Source: JBGSQR01 sp964509295
GTDB lineage: Bacteria > Desulfobacterota > Desulfuromonadia > Geobacterales > Pseudopelobacteraceae
Reading direction: 5' to 3'
Assembly (NCBI GenBank): GCA_964509295.1
Contig: CAZDWS010000013.1
Span: 50,736 to 114,735 of the forward strand
DNA length: 64,000 nt
A program made the translations under genes and the position numbers. Under the pieces are notes generated by a model. The model was not told the origin of the DNA, did not search any database, and was given only the letters and a program-made list of their open reading frames with translations. Numbering within the stretch: the stretch's first letter is position 1; every line of letters begins with the position of its first letter. Shown piece after piece: positions 10,501-18,724 of the stretch.

Positions 10501-11527
10501 TAATATTAGCTTTCCGCCATTCCCGGCCCTGATTGGCCAGGATCAATTCGCCCTGATAACTGTCCAGTGTCCCTTTGAATGTAAGAGTTCCGGAAAGATT
10601 GGTCGGCAGATTCAGTTCAGGGGCAAGATCAAGGTCGCTGGCTTTGACCTGCAATGAAACCACCGATTCCCGTTTGAAAAAGGCAAGCGAACCCTCAGCA
10701 TTGATAAGTCCACGTTGACCCGGCCTGGTCAGGCTCAGTTTGCGCAGGTTGATGGCGGTGCGCTCCATGCCCGCCTCTCCGGTCAATTCCAGCAGTTTGC
10801 GCGAACCTGCGCTGCCGGTTATGGCGATTGCTCCGGCAAACTGCTCCGGACCGCTGCCTTTACTGCGCTGTATGCGCAGATTAAAACGATTCATCTCCCC
10901 TAACGGTTTTGTCAGGGCAATGGCAAGCTCCCCCTCAAGGGATGGCTGGCCGAATCCGGCCGAGATACTGCCCTGTATCGTAGCGGCAGATGATCTGGAC
11001 TTGAGGTCAGTCAGGGACAGAAGCCCCCCCTGCCAGCTGACGGATGAGATAAAAGACTCCACCTGCAACGGTTGCTCCTGCAGAGAGCGATAGTTCATAT
11101 CTGTCACATTCAGGTGCAGGATCAGGAAGTCAAACAGCCGGGTAGTTCGGGAGGACTGCGGCCAGGCCAGGGTCAGCGGTGTGGTGTCGGGCGGGCTATC
11201 ATCCTGGATCCGTACCCCGTTGAGGGTCAGTTCCTGAATAGCCACAGTACCGGCCAGCAGCAGGAGCGGCTTCCAGCGCAGCTCGAACCTGTCCAGTTCA
11301 ATCTTTTGCTGTGGCAGATTGAGTCGTACCTGCGTCAGGATCAGATGATTGCTGAATGTGCCCTCGATCTTTTGAGCGGACAATTCCATACCGATCATGG
11401 GCGGGACCGTCTGCAGGAACCAGCGGGTGCCGTTCACTGTACCGGCGATCCAGCCAACAGCCGTACATAGGAGTATTGCCAGAGCAAGCGCCACTGCAGT
11501 GGCTGTTTTTTTATTCAGCCGGATCAC
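7535..11527 (-). CDS. tamB: TamB-like translocation and assembly module protein (DUF490)
   Basis: 1330 residues. One N-terminal membrane anchor (residues about 9-30, ATAVALALAILLCTAVGWIAG) is followed by a very long repetitive beta-rich body typical of AsmA/TamB bridges. The C-terminal DUF490 region contains the conserved stretch around AYMVLGHPLG and ends in an aromatic-rich strand (YYKLEFK). TamB-like proteins span the periplasm and act with TamA in outer-membrane protein insertion and phospholipid traffic. The start is GTG at 11527, overlapping the tamA stop as GTGA. Unusually, this pair sits inside an operon of trehalose and glucan enzymes. Confidence 0.88.
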   Translation of the reverse strand: MIRLNKKTATAVALALAILLCTAVGWIAGTVNGTRWFLQTVPPMIGMELSAQKIEGTFSNHLILTQVRLNLPQQKIELDRFELRWKPLLLLAGTVAIQELTLNGVRIQDDSPPDTTPLTLAWPQSSRTTRLFDFLILHLNVTDMNYRSLQEQPLQVESFISSVSWQGGLLSLTDLKSRSSAATIQGSISAGFGQPSLEGELAIALTKPLGEMNRFNLRIQRSKGSGPEQFAGAIAITGSAGSRKLLELTGEAGMERTAINLRKLSLTRPGQRGLINAEGSLAFFKRESVVSLQVKASDLDLAPELNLPTNLSGTLTFKGTLDSYQGELILANQGREWRKANITAVYSGTRDGMKVAPLTARVLDGSLSGNMDLDWRSGFALQGAINGRNLNPARLDPAWKGVANFSADAKLAWSGEEPLTGSVHGALLESSLHGQALTGELQADFADDNLSLDRLKLQGKGFDLHASGELNQRIDLVAKVSDFSRLVPGSTGTLQSLGWVRWRDGQLSGALTGTGSKLAYGGTRAEALNLSVRLDQGAGYPMHVAATVRDVVYGSSRFSSVALALDGTLARHNVDVALRSTDSEARLALSAGYQDSVWKGQLTKLVGRDTNGPWNLQAPASFSVSSEKISLSPLVLTGGATERLEASADLTLEPLGGQVQAKWSGLKLSRVNPYLKDGKITGSSQGSMRLGFLPDNRLSLSMNATGSGTFSGQGQSMTVLRSQLTLDGNQQGLRGSIELSTASGGRLKGTFSSASPMQLALPEKGELAAEVSNIDLLMFKPWLPADTGLEGVISGRLKGVLLPGQRFELDGNALLSGGTLRLQRPDGEVKLTFDSATSTWNWRGETLAGSLFLVMADHGQVRSTFQLPIAAHIPVAVNPKGPLRATVSGRVQEKGLITALFPELVQESFGELDGDLAISGTWNEPNIGGTLKLAKAGAYLPTAGIHLKDVQLVARLEKNLIRISGFRANSGSGHLEGTALITLADWQVKSYQGTMGGENFLTVNFPELRIVSTPKLNFEGTPEKLTLRGELLLPELNIVSSPFGKVITPSSDVIREGKVVPVEKSSTLVLDAQVRLLLGDKVTVKISGIDAQLGGAMNLSFNSLESIVSRGEIKVVKGRYRTYGVNLEIVRGRLFFAGGPIDRPALDFLALRTIGNIRAGVMVSGTLQKPVTKLYSEPAMPDVDILAYMVLGHPLGSSGEQASLVNQAAGALLTSSQAGALQEQLKDRLGLSTLEIQGGVGGSPGAMGYKPLQVTPPGAIPADQQTGITETVLTVGKYLTPQLYISYGKSVFTGNSLYKLRYDISKHWQIETQTGNDASGVDLYYKLEFK

Positions 11528-13275
11528 AGTTCAAACCCCACGGAGAAGTGTACATGGATGGACGGATTATCTACACCAACCGGTCGTGCCACGGAAAGAT
11601 TCAAGGCCCCCACCGAGGTATAATAATGCAGACCGACACCCGCACCCTGGTACAGACTAACGTTAGAGAATGAAGTGAAGCTGTTGCCCACGTCGTAAAA
11701 GACGGAAACACCCCAGTCCTTGAAGAGCGCCCGTTCAAGTTCGATACTGCCGACAAGGAGCTGTCTGCCCCCCACAACCCTGCCGGAGGCATCGCGTGGA
11801 CCGAGAGATTTGTAGGAATAGCCGCGCACGCTCTGATCACCTCCGGTAAAGAATCGCAGCGATGGAGGTATGTCGCGCAGCGGGTCGCTGAACAGGGTTG
11901 TTGCCGCCTTTGCCCGTGTATGCAGGGAAAGGCGCCAGGGGAGTCGCTGGAGATGACTCCCCTCGGCCAGGATCTGAACCAGGGCGGTGTCCGAGCCAAG
12001 GAACTGATGTGTGCCGCGCAGTTCAAGGCCATAGCGATAACCACGACGGGGGCGTATGGGATTGTCGTAACGGTTATGGGAAAAACGCAGTCCGGGCAGC
12101 AGAAGCCGGGCGGTGGAGTTTTCGTCTCCTACGGTATAGTCTTCATATTGGGCCCTTACATAGGCGGTGCCCAACCTGCCTTTGTCGAAGCTATGGTTGC
12201 GGGCCAGTTCCAGAGAAAGTATCCGGCTGAGATAGACGTCAGTTTCCTCCCGCTGCAGGTTCAGCTGCAGAGAGGTGGAACTCCGGACATCCGTCGGACT
12301 GGGCACGATATAACCGGTTACCAACCCCTGGAGTCGTTCGGCAACAAACAGTTGTGAATAGAGTTCATGCCCCAGGTGAAACATATTCAGATCACGATAA
12401 TTAAGCGTGAAACGGGCACCCGTATCCGTACCGTAGCCGATGCCAGGACGCAGGCTGATGCGGGGTCCCTGCTGCAAATGAACAGTTACCGGCACCTTGA
12501 ATGCTTCGGCGGCCTCTTTTTCCGGGGTGACGACAACCTCTTTGAAACGCTCTGAATCGGTAAAGTTGCGCTGGGTTTCGCCGAGCTGGGGATAGGAAAA
12601 TACCTCGCCTGACTTATAAGCCAGGTGACGACGGAGAAAACTGTCAGGATAGTCGGGGGCGCCTTCGATGCGTGTGGCCCCGAAATAGTACTTCTCCCCC
12701 GTCTCCATGAACAGTTCGATAGTGGCGGTGGTGGCGGTTTTTTCAATACGGATTTCGTGCCGGGTAAAGTCCGCATCCAGATAACCAAGTTCCTGAGCCC
12801 GTGATTTGAGCCCTGCCTTGGCCTCTTCGTAATTCTGATGCAGCAGTACATCTCCCTTTTTCAGGGGGAATGCCGCAACCCGACGGCTCAAACGCCTCTC
12901 CGTGCTTCCGGGCCCGGCCAGAGACACCTTTACTTCACTCAAGCGCACCGGTTCTCCCGCAATGACCTTTACCAGCAGGCGATATGTTTCCCCAACCGCT
13001 TCTACCGTTATGGTGACCTGAGCGTTATAATAGCCAAACGGTTCCAGTGCAGTCCTGGTTTTGCCATCGGCCTGTCTGGCAAAACGTTCCAGCCAGAGCC
13101 GGTCCACCTTTCCCTCGCGCACCAATCCGGCCGGGAGAACGAGTGACTCCTGCACATTTTTCAGTACATCGTCCTCAACACCGCTGACTACGATCTCCAC
13201 CGGTTCAGCAGCCTGCAGAGGCTGGGCAAGGAAAAACCCAAACAGCAGGCAAAACAGAGCAGCAAACCGTATCAT
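11524..13275 (-). CDS. tamA: TamA-like outer-membrane assembly factor (POTRA + beta-barrel)
   Basis: 583 residues. A signal peptide is seen at residues 1-22 (cleavage near LQA/AEP), followed by about 220 residues of POTRA-type repeats and a C-terminal Omp85 barrel. The barrel region has the typical GIGYGTDTGARFTLNYRD and later FTGGDQSVRGYSY, the conserved (V/I)RGY motif of lid loop L6. TamA pairs with TamB. Its ATG lies 2 bases after the treY stop and its stop overlaps the tamB start, so treY, tamA and tamB should share one mRNA. A BamA role is unlikely because BamA is about 760 residues with five POTRA domains. Confidence 0.88.
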   Translation of the reverse strand: MIRFAALFCLLFGFFLAQPLQAAEPVEIVVSGVEDDVLKNVQESLVLPAGLVREGKVDRLWLERFARQADGKTRTALEPFGYYNAQVTITVEAVGETYRLLVKVIAGEPVRLSEVKVSLAGPGSTERRLSRRVAAFPLKKGDVLLHQNYEEAKAGLKSRAQELGYLDADFTRHEIRIEKTATTATIELFMETGEKYYFGATRIEGAPDYPDSFLRRHLAYKSGEVFSYPQLGETQRNFTDSERFKEVVVTPEKEAAEAFKVPVTVHLQQGPRISLRPGIGYGTDTGARFTLNYRDLNMFHLGHELYSQLFVAERLQGLVTGYIVPSPTDVRSSTSLQLNLQREETDVYLSRILSLELARNHSFDKGRLGTAYVRAQYEDYTVGDENSTARLLLPGLRFSHNRYDNPIRPRRGYRYGLELRGTHQFLGSDTALVQILAEGSHLQRLPWRLSLHTRAKAATTLFSDPLRDIPPSLRFFTGGDQSVRGYSYKSLGPRDASGRVVGGRQLLVGSIELERALFKDWGVSVFYDVGNSFTSFSNVSLYQGAGVGLHYYTSVGALNLSVARPVGVDNPSIHVHFSVGFEL

Positions 13276-13277
13276 CT

Positions 13278-16200
13278 TCAGGCCGCCTCGCTGTTGTGGT
13301 CGAAGCGCTCCAGCAAAGCTACAGGAAATACCGCCAGGATATTTTGAAGAGCAAGGCTCAAGCCACCATTCTGCTGATCCAGACTAAGCACCTCTCCGGT
13401 GAAAATATTGCGATAACGGCTTTCGGGAGGATCGAACGGCTGCAGTATTTTTGTATCCTGCCACACATCCGGCCCCATCGCCAATCCACTGGCTTCCTTT
13501 ATCAGTCGGCTGCAAAAACGTGGCACCACCACCAGGATCGAGCTGTCGTTGTTTGAGCGTTCAAAGGCGCAAACATTTTCCTGAAATGTGCCTTCCACCG
13601 TCAGCGGCAGGTATCTTCCGGATTCGAATAATTCACGGTTTTCCCGGCGAAAGTTAAGCGCCTTGGTGGTCAGGAGCAGTTTGATGCGGCCGTCATTACG
13701 GGCCGCAACAGTCTGACGGGCAGTTTCCGGAAGCCCGGCGGCAGCCTCCAGTTGCAGCAGTTCGTCCAGCAGTTTTTTTCGTATTCCATAATCCACCGGA
13801 CGGCGATTATCAGGATCAACCAGGCTGAAATCCCACAGTTCATTCCCCTGATAGAAATCAGGAATACCGGGTGAGGTAATCTTGAGCAATGTCTGTGAAA
13901 GCGAGTTAAAGATGCCGCAGTTGGCGGTCAGCTTTTGGAAAATCTCAAAATCATAAATAAAATTGTTATGCCGGGATGATGTCAGGATCGAGTCGATGAA
14001 ATTCATCACCGCGTCTTCATGTACGGCATTAGGACTGATCCAGCTGGTATGTACCTTGGCCTCGCGCATGGCCTTCAACATATACTCTTTGATCCTGGAA
14101 CGGAATACGGCAAATTCAGCATCCTCAGGGTTACAGAAGGGCCAGGTTCCCACCAGTGTCTGATAGAGCAGGTACTCTTCATTGCGGCTCGGTGTCGGTC
14201 TGGAATCCACAATCATACTGAACTTGCGGTTCTGGCGGTTCCAGCGTGAAAGCCCCTTGCGCCATAGATCAGGAATTTCAGAAAGCACATTGATCCTGGC
14301 CCGCACATCCTCACTCCGTTTGGTGTCATGGGTCGATGAGGTCAGCATGGACAGGGGGCGGTTCTTGCGGCGCTCCATATTCTGACCATGAAAAGCCTCC
14401 AGAGAGATACCAAACCGCTCCGGGCTTCCTCCCACCTCATTCAGTGAAACAAGCCGGTTGTAAATATAGAAGGCGGTGTCTTCGACCCCCTTGGCCATGA
14501 CCGGGCCGGTGATCTGCTGAAAGCGCTTCACAAAATCGAGCCAGGCCGGTTTATGTTCCTCACCCATGGAGTCAGGAAAACTGAGCAGCAGAACATCACG
14601 GATAAAATCAAAAACCGATGTACTGATGGCCGGATTCTGACGTTTTGCCCGACCGACCGCCGATTCGACGTACTGGCGGTCCCGCTCCGAGACCTCAAAA
14701 CTGTTGATATAGGTTCGATAAACCGGGAAATACGCAATCACATCCACTATTGATTTGATCAGGCTGTAAAGGGTGAAATCCCGCGTATGCCGGTTCTGTT
14801 CAGAGATCCTGTTCAGATAGTGACCCAGCGTATTGATTTCGCTGGACATGGATACATGCATGACGAGTTTTTTCTTCTCGTAAACCACTTCCTGGAAATT
14901 GATCTGGTGCTGCAGGAAGTGCGTATACAATGTTTCAAAAGTCCTGGCCTGTGTTGTATCCACAAACAGGCCATTGACCTGGATGGCAAAATCATAGCCG
15001 GTAGTACCGAAAACCTGCCAGTTGTCCGGCAGTTTCTCGGCTTTGATCAGTATCTTTTCTCCAATAATAAAAAACGGCTTATAGGTTGGATCCACATCAA
15101 CGACCAGGTCATACTTTTCCCTTACAACCACTTCCTGAACTTCTTCTTCGTTGTCCGCGGAGCAGCTCGCTTCAAGTGAACTGCCAAACATGCGGATAAA
15201 ACAGGCCGCCTGGAGCCTTCTGAAATACTCTTCCGGATCCTGTAATCCGTCGGCGTGGTCAATCCTCAAACCGCTGATCCGGCCCGTTTCCACCAGCGAA
15301 AAAACCAGCTGGTGTGTCGCCTCGAAGACGGTCCGATCCTCCACCCTGAGAGCCCCCAGGGAGTTGATATCAAAGAACCTGCGGTAATTGATTTCCTCGG
15401 TGGCAACACGCCAATGGGAAATGCGGTAGACCTGTTCACTCAGCAACTCCTCCATCAGATCAAAACTGCCCGGCTCGCCGACTCTTCCGTTGAAAGCGGT
15501 CAGATTTCTGTCAATGAATTCCCTGATTGCGCTGCTGTTACTGTACAGATCCCAAAGGCGCCGCTTGACGACCACTTTTTCCCGGTCGCGTTCGGCGATC
15601 AGTTCCGGGTTCTGCTCCGTGGTTGGCGGCAGATGGCGGAGTGCTGTTATGATGCTTCTGATTTCCTGAATCTGCGGGTCGCTATCGCCAAGCTCAAGCG
15701 CAATTTCTTCAATGCCCGGACTCAGGATATTGCTGTAGGTTTTGGGAATGATCGGCAGTTTGTGTTCGTGATAGGAGACAAAAAAGAATCCTTCTTCAAA
15801 GCAGAGCCGCAGCTCACCGTTTTCCAGCACAGTACCGAACTGGTCGCCCAGAATTGGAATCAGGATTTTGTTTTCCAGTTCTTTCTTGACCGGATGCCAG
15901 TCGATATCAAAAAAACGGGCATAGGGTGAACTGGGACCATTTTCCAGCACATCCATCCAGAAGGCATTCCCCTGCCCCTCAATACACATATGGTTAGGGA
16001 CAATGTCCAGAATCTGTCCCATCCCGCAGCGATCCAGTTCGCTGGTCAGTGCCTCGTAATCGTCTGATGAGCCTATTTCCGGGTTCAGACTGTTCTGATC
16101 CAGTATGTCGTAACCGTGAAGGCTGCCCGAACTGGCCGTAAAATATGGTGACGAATAAATGTCGCTGATACCCAGGCTATGCAGGTACTGGATTATTTCC

Positions 16201-16280
16201 CGGGCATCGCTGAAACGGAAACTAGAGTTAAACTGAAGCCGGTAGGTGGAAACAGGAATTCTGAGCTTCATGGCACTCAT
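13278..16280 (-). CDS. treY: Maltooligosyl trehalose synthase TreY (GH13)
   Basis: 1000 residues, somewhat longer than the 720-930 usual for TreY. It isomerises the reducing-end glucose of maltodextrins to a terminal trehalose unit. The N-terminal PVSTYRLQFN and GISDIYSSPYF signatures are characteristic. Catalytic stretches seen are RIDHADGL (nucleophile Asp), ILIKAEKLP (acid/base Glu) and SSTHDTKRSEDVRARI (third carboxylate), and IPDFYQGNELWDFSLVDPDNRRPVDY lies in the C-terminal part. Its start overlaps the stop of the GH57 gene as ATGA. It works with TreZ, encoded two genes upstream. Confidence 0.94.
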   Translation of the reverse strand: MSAMKLRIPVSTYRLQFNSSFRFSDAREIIQYLHSLGISDIYSSPYFTASSGSLHGYDILDQNSLNPEIGSSDDYEALTSELDRCGMGQILDIVPNHMCIEGQGNAFWMDVLENGPSSPYARFFDIDWHPVKKELENKILIPILGDQFGTVLENGELRLCFEEGFFFVSYHEHKLPIIPKTYSNILSPGIEEIALELGDSDPQIQEIRSIITALRHLPPTTEQNPELIAERDREKVVVKRRLWDLYSNSSAIREFIDRNLTAFNGRVGEPGSFDLMEELLSEQVYRISHWRVATEEINYRRFFDINSLGALRVEDRTVFEATHQLVFSLVETGRISGLRIDHADGLQDPEEYFRRLQAACFIRMFGSSLEASCSADNEEEVQEVVVREKYDLVVDVDPTYKPFFIIGEKILIKAEKLPDNWQVFGTTGYDFAIQVNGLFVDTTQARTFETLYTHFLQHQINFQEVVYEKKKLVMHVSMSSEINTLGHYLNRISEQNRHTRDFTLYSLIKSIVDVIAYFPVYRTYINSFEVSERDRQYVESAVGRAKRQNPAISTSVFDFIRDVLLLSFPDSMGEEHKPAWLDFVKRFQQITGPVMAKGVEDTAFYIYNRLVSLNEVGGSPERFGISLEAFHGQNMERRKNRPLSMLTSSTHDTKRSEDVRARINVLSEIPDLWRKGLSRWNRQNRKFSMIVDSRPTPSRNEEYLLYQTLVGTWPFCNPEDAEFAVFRSRIKEYMLKAMREAKVHTSWISPNAVHEDAVMNFIDSILTSSRHNNFIYDFEIFQKLTANCGIFNSLSQTLLKITSPGIPDFYQGNELWDFSLVDPDNRRPVDYGIRKKLLDELLQLEAAAGLPETARQTVAARNDGRIKLLLTTKALNFRRENRELFESGRYLPLTVEGTFQENVCAFERSNNDSSILVVVPRFCSRLIKEASGLAMGPDVWQDTKILQPFDPPESRYRNIFTGEVLSLDQQNGGLSLALQNILAVFPVALLERFDHNSEAA

Positions 16281-18724
16281 AGATCTCCCTTTGCAGCTAC
16301 AGCAGGAACATTAAAAAAGAGTCGTTGTCCCAGGTTCTTTACCGATTCGCACCAGGATCTTCGTTCACGTGCCACCCCTTCACTGGATCGAAGATCGGCA
16401 GCGCGGGATTGCAGCATGGTCCAGAACATGTTCTGGGCTTGCCAAAGGTTCACCTCGAAGGGCAGCAATTCTGCCGCCTCGATCAACTGGATCAGGCTGG
16501 TCAGTAACTGGGCATTCTCAGGTTGCTCCAGCAGGGCGGTCATCGTATTTTCAATCCTGCGGCGAACAATAAATTCAAGCACCACATTGTACAGATTGAC
16601 ATTCCAACGGTTGATTTCGTTGACTTCCTCTTTGAGCCTTCCCATTTCTGCAGTGTCGGATAAGAATATTTTTTGCAGTTTGAGATTGAGAACTGTCTCG
16701 GCAGTGTTCATAAAATATTGCGGCACCGGCATACCGGTTTCCCTGACAAACGCCATCAGACTTTTACTGTTTTCATAAAGAGTTACGAATTTATCTTCAA
16801 ATTCCTGCAGCGTGCCGGCGATGATCAGCTGCAAAATATGTCGCTGTTCATCACGGAACAGGTCTTTCAGCGAGTAGTTGTGCATACCGAAATGCGTATC
16901 GATCAAACGGATTGTTGCCGCAAAATCATCTTCGCTGAAGGCGGCTGCAACCTCTTGCTTCATGGCCAGGTAGGCTTCCTCGCCCAGATAGGAGCAGACA
17001 CCGCAGTTCAGGGTATGACCGCCAAAGTACAGATTACAGAAAATGACTCTGTCTGCTTTGCGGGTGATGGACGAGCGGATGAATATTTTGCCTGTTGCCA
17101 GTTTCATCTGTCCGGACTGGAGTATCTGAAAATCCTCCCGTGAGGCCAGATAGCTGAAAATATCGGTTTCTTCTCCGTACTCTTCAAAGACGGAACTGAC
17201 GGCATAGTGCGCACCGACCTTGATCAGATCGATCATGGCGGAGTTGACGTAGTTGGCGTAGATTTCAGCCCCGTTGCCCTGCTCGGTCAGGTTACTCCCG
17301 GCCTGTGCCAGCCGTTCCAGGAAACCGGCTTTGATTTCTTCAATACAATAATTCTCTGCCAACTGAATTGCCCGACCGGCGTACTGAATGATCTGGACTG
17401 TTTCCATGCCGGACAGATCGTCAAAAAACCAGCCACAACTGGTATACATAAGCATGGCGTGCCGCTGCATCTCCAACAGGCTGAGTACAGTTACGGTTGC
17501 ATCTTCATCCAGTGGGCGCAGGGAATGTGTGAGCAGGAAGGCGGCCACATTTTCCTCGGAGCGGTCAAGCATAACCCGGATATAGTCATTGCGAGCCTCC
17601 CATGGATCTTTCACATAATCTGCCAGACCCTCTTCATAAACCGCAACCAGTTGTATGCTGAGCCAGTCCATGGCCTCCCGCAGTTGTTGTCGCCACTGCT
17701 GATTCCAGCCGTTGTTATTGCCGGAGTTGCAGCCACAGTCCGCCCTCCAGCGTTCAATGCCATGCACGCAGCTCCAGGAGCTGTTTTCAATAATCTGTAC
17801 TTCATGGGTGGCCGGTTGCAGCTCCAGATATTCGCCATAGTTGGTCAGACGCGCCCGCTCATTTTCCTCGATATTATTCAGGGCGTGTCCCAGTGCCATT
17901 TCGCCAAAAGCATGGTGATGTCCGTAGGTTTCTCCATCCGTGGCGATATGCACCAGTTGGGGATGATTGCTGTGACTCGAAAAACCGGACATCAGACGGT
18001 CGGCAAACCGCTCTCCGCTACTGAGCAGTTTTTCAAAGGCCACTGCCTGGGAGATGGGGCCATCATAGAAGAAAATATTGATACTGCGTCCGGAGGGAAG
18101 GCGACACAGATAGGCCCGTGAAGGGTCAATCCTGGAACCGGAGACATCATTCCAGCGGCCTGTACCAAGCCTGCGAGCCCGTCCGGCCTGATGAGGAGCG
18201 AGGATGGTAAAATGAATACCCTCTTCGGCCAGCACCTCCAGTGTACTTATATCAACGGCGGTTTCCGCCAGCCACATCCCTTCCGGGAAGCGCTGGAAGC
18301 GATGTTCGAAATCCCTGATGCCCCAGCGGACCTGGGTCCGCTTATCGGCCAGGCTGGCCAATGGCATGATGACATGATTATAGACCTGGGCCAGGGCGGC
18401 ACCATGGCCGGAGCGCCAGGTAATGCTCTGACGGTCGGCGGCCAGGATCGCCTGATAGGTATCGGGAGTATGTTTTTCCATCCAGGAGAGCAGCGTTGGT
18501 CCGAAATTGAAACTGATCCGGGCATAGTTGCTGACGATCCCCATGATACGGCCTTCGCCGTCCAGGTGCCGCGAGGCGGTATTGGGGGCATAACATTCAG
18601 CCGTAATCCGCTCATTCCAGTCATGGTAGGGAAAGGCAGAATCCTGGATTTCAACACTCTCCAGCCAGGGATTTTCCCGGGGCGGCTGATAAAAATGGCC
18701 ATGGATGCAAAGGAAGCGCTCCAT
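16277..18724 (-). CDS. GH57 family protein of the DUF3536 type, substrate unknown
   Basis: 815 residues. The family 57 motifs are visible: HGHFYQPP at residues 8-15 (the HxHxP-like motif 1), the nucleophile region GMWLAETAVD with Glu154, and ATDGETYGHH with the probable acid/base Asp263. The C-terminal half is a helical DUF3536 region with no recognised catalytic role. GH57 enzymes act on alpha-glucans (amylases, branching enzymes, glucanotransferases), so a cytoplasmic alpha-glucan activity is expected. It lies precisely between treZ and treY, overlapping treZ by one base (TAATG) and treY by four, which points to a role in making or trimming the maltodextrin substrate of TreY/TreZ. The exact reaction is not known to me. 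Confidence 0.85.
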   Translation of the reverse strand: MERFLCIHGHFYQPPRENPWLESVEIQDSAFPYHDWNERITAECYAPNTASRHLDGEGRIMGIVSNYARISFNFGPTLLSWMEKHTPDTYQAILAADRQSITWRSGHGAALAQVYNHVIMPLASLADKRTQVRWGIRDFEHRFQRFPEGMWLAETAVDISTLEVLAEEGIHFTILAPHQAGRARRLGTGRWNDVSGSRIDPSRAYLCRLPSGRSINIFFYDGPISQAVAFEKLLSSGERFADRLMSGFSSHSNHPQLVHIATDGETYGHHHAFGEMALGHALNNIEENERARLTNYGEYLELQPATHEVQIIENSSWSCVHGIERWRADCGCNSGNNNGWNQQWRQQLREAMDWLSIQLVAVYEEGLADYVKDPWEARNDYIRVMLDRSEENVAAFLLTHSLRPLDEDATVTVLSLLEMQRHAMLMYTSCGWFFDDLSGMETVQIIQYAGRAIQLAENYCIEEIKAGFLERLAQAGSNLTEQGNGAEIYANYVNSAMIDLIKVGAHYAVSSVFEEYGEETDIFSYLASREDFQILQSGQMKLATGKIFIRSSITRKADRVIFCNLYFGGHTLNCGVCSYLGEEAYLAMKQEVAAAFSEDDFAATIRLIDTHFGMHNYSLKDLFRDEQRHILQLIIAGTLQEFEDKFVTLYENSKSLMAFVRETGMPVPQYFMNTAETVLNLKLQKIFLSDTAEMGRLKEEVNEINRWNVNLYNVVLEFIVRRRIENTMTALLEQPENAQLLTSLIQLIEAAELLPFEVNLWQAQNMFWTMLQSRAADLRSSEGVARERRSWCESVKNLGQRLFFNVPAVAAKGDL

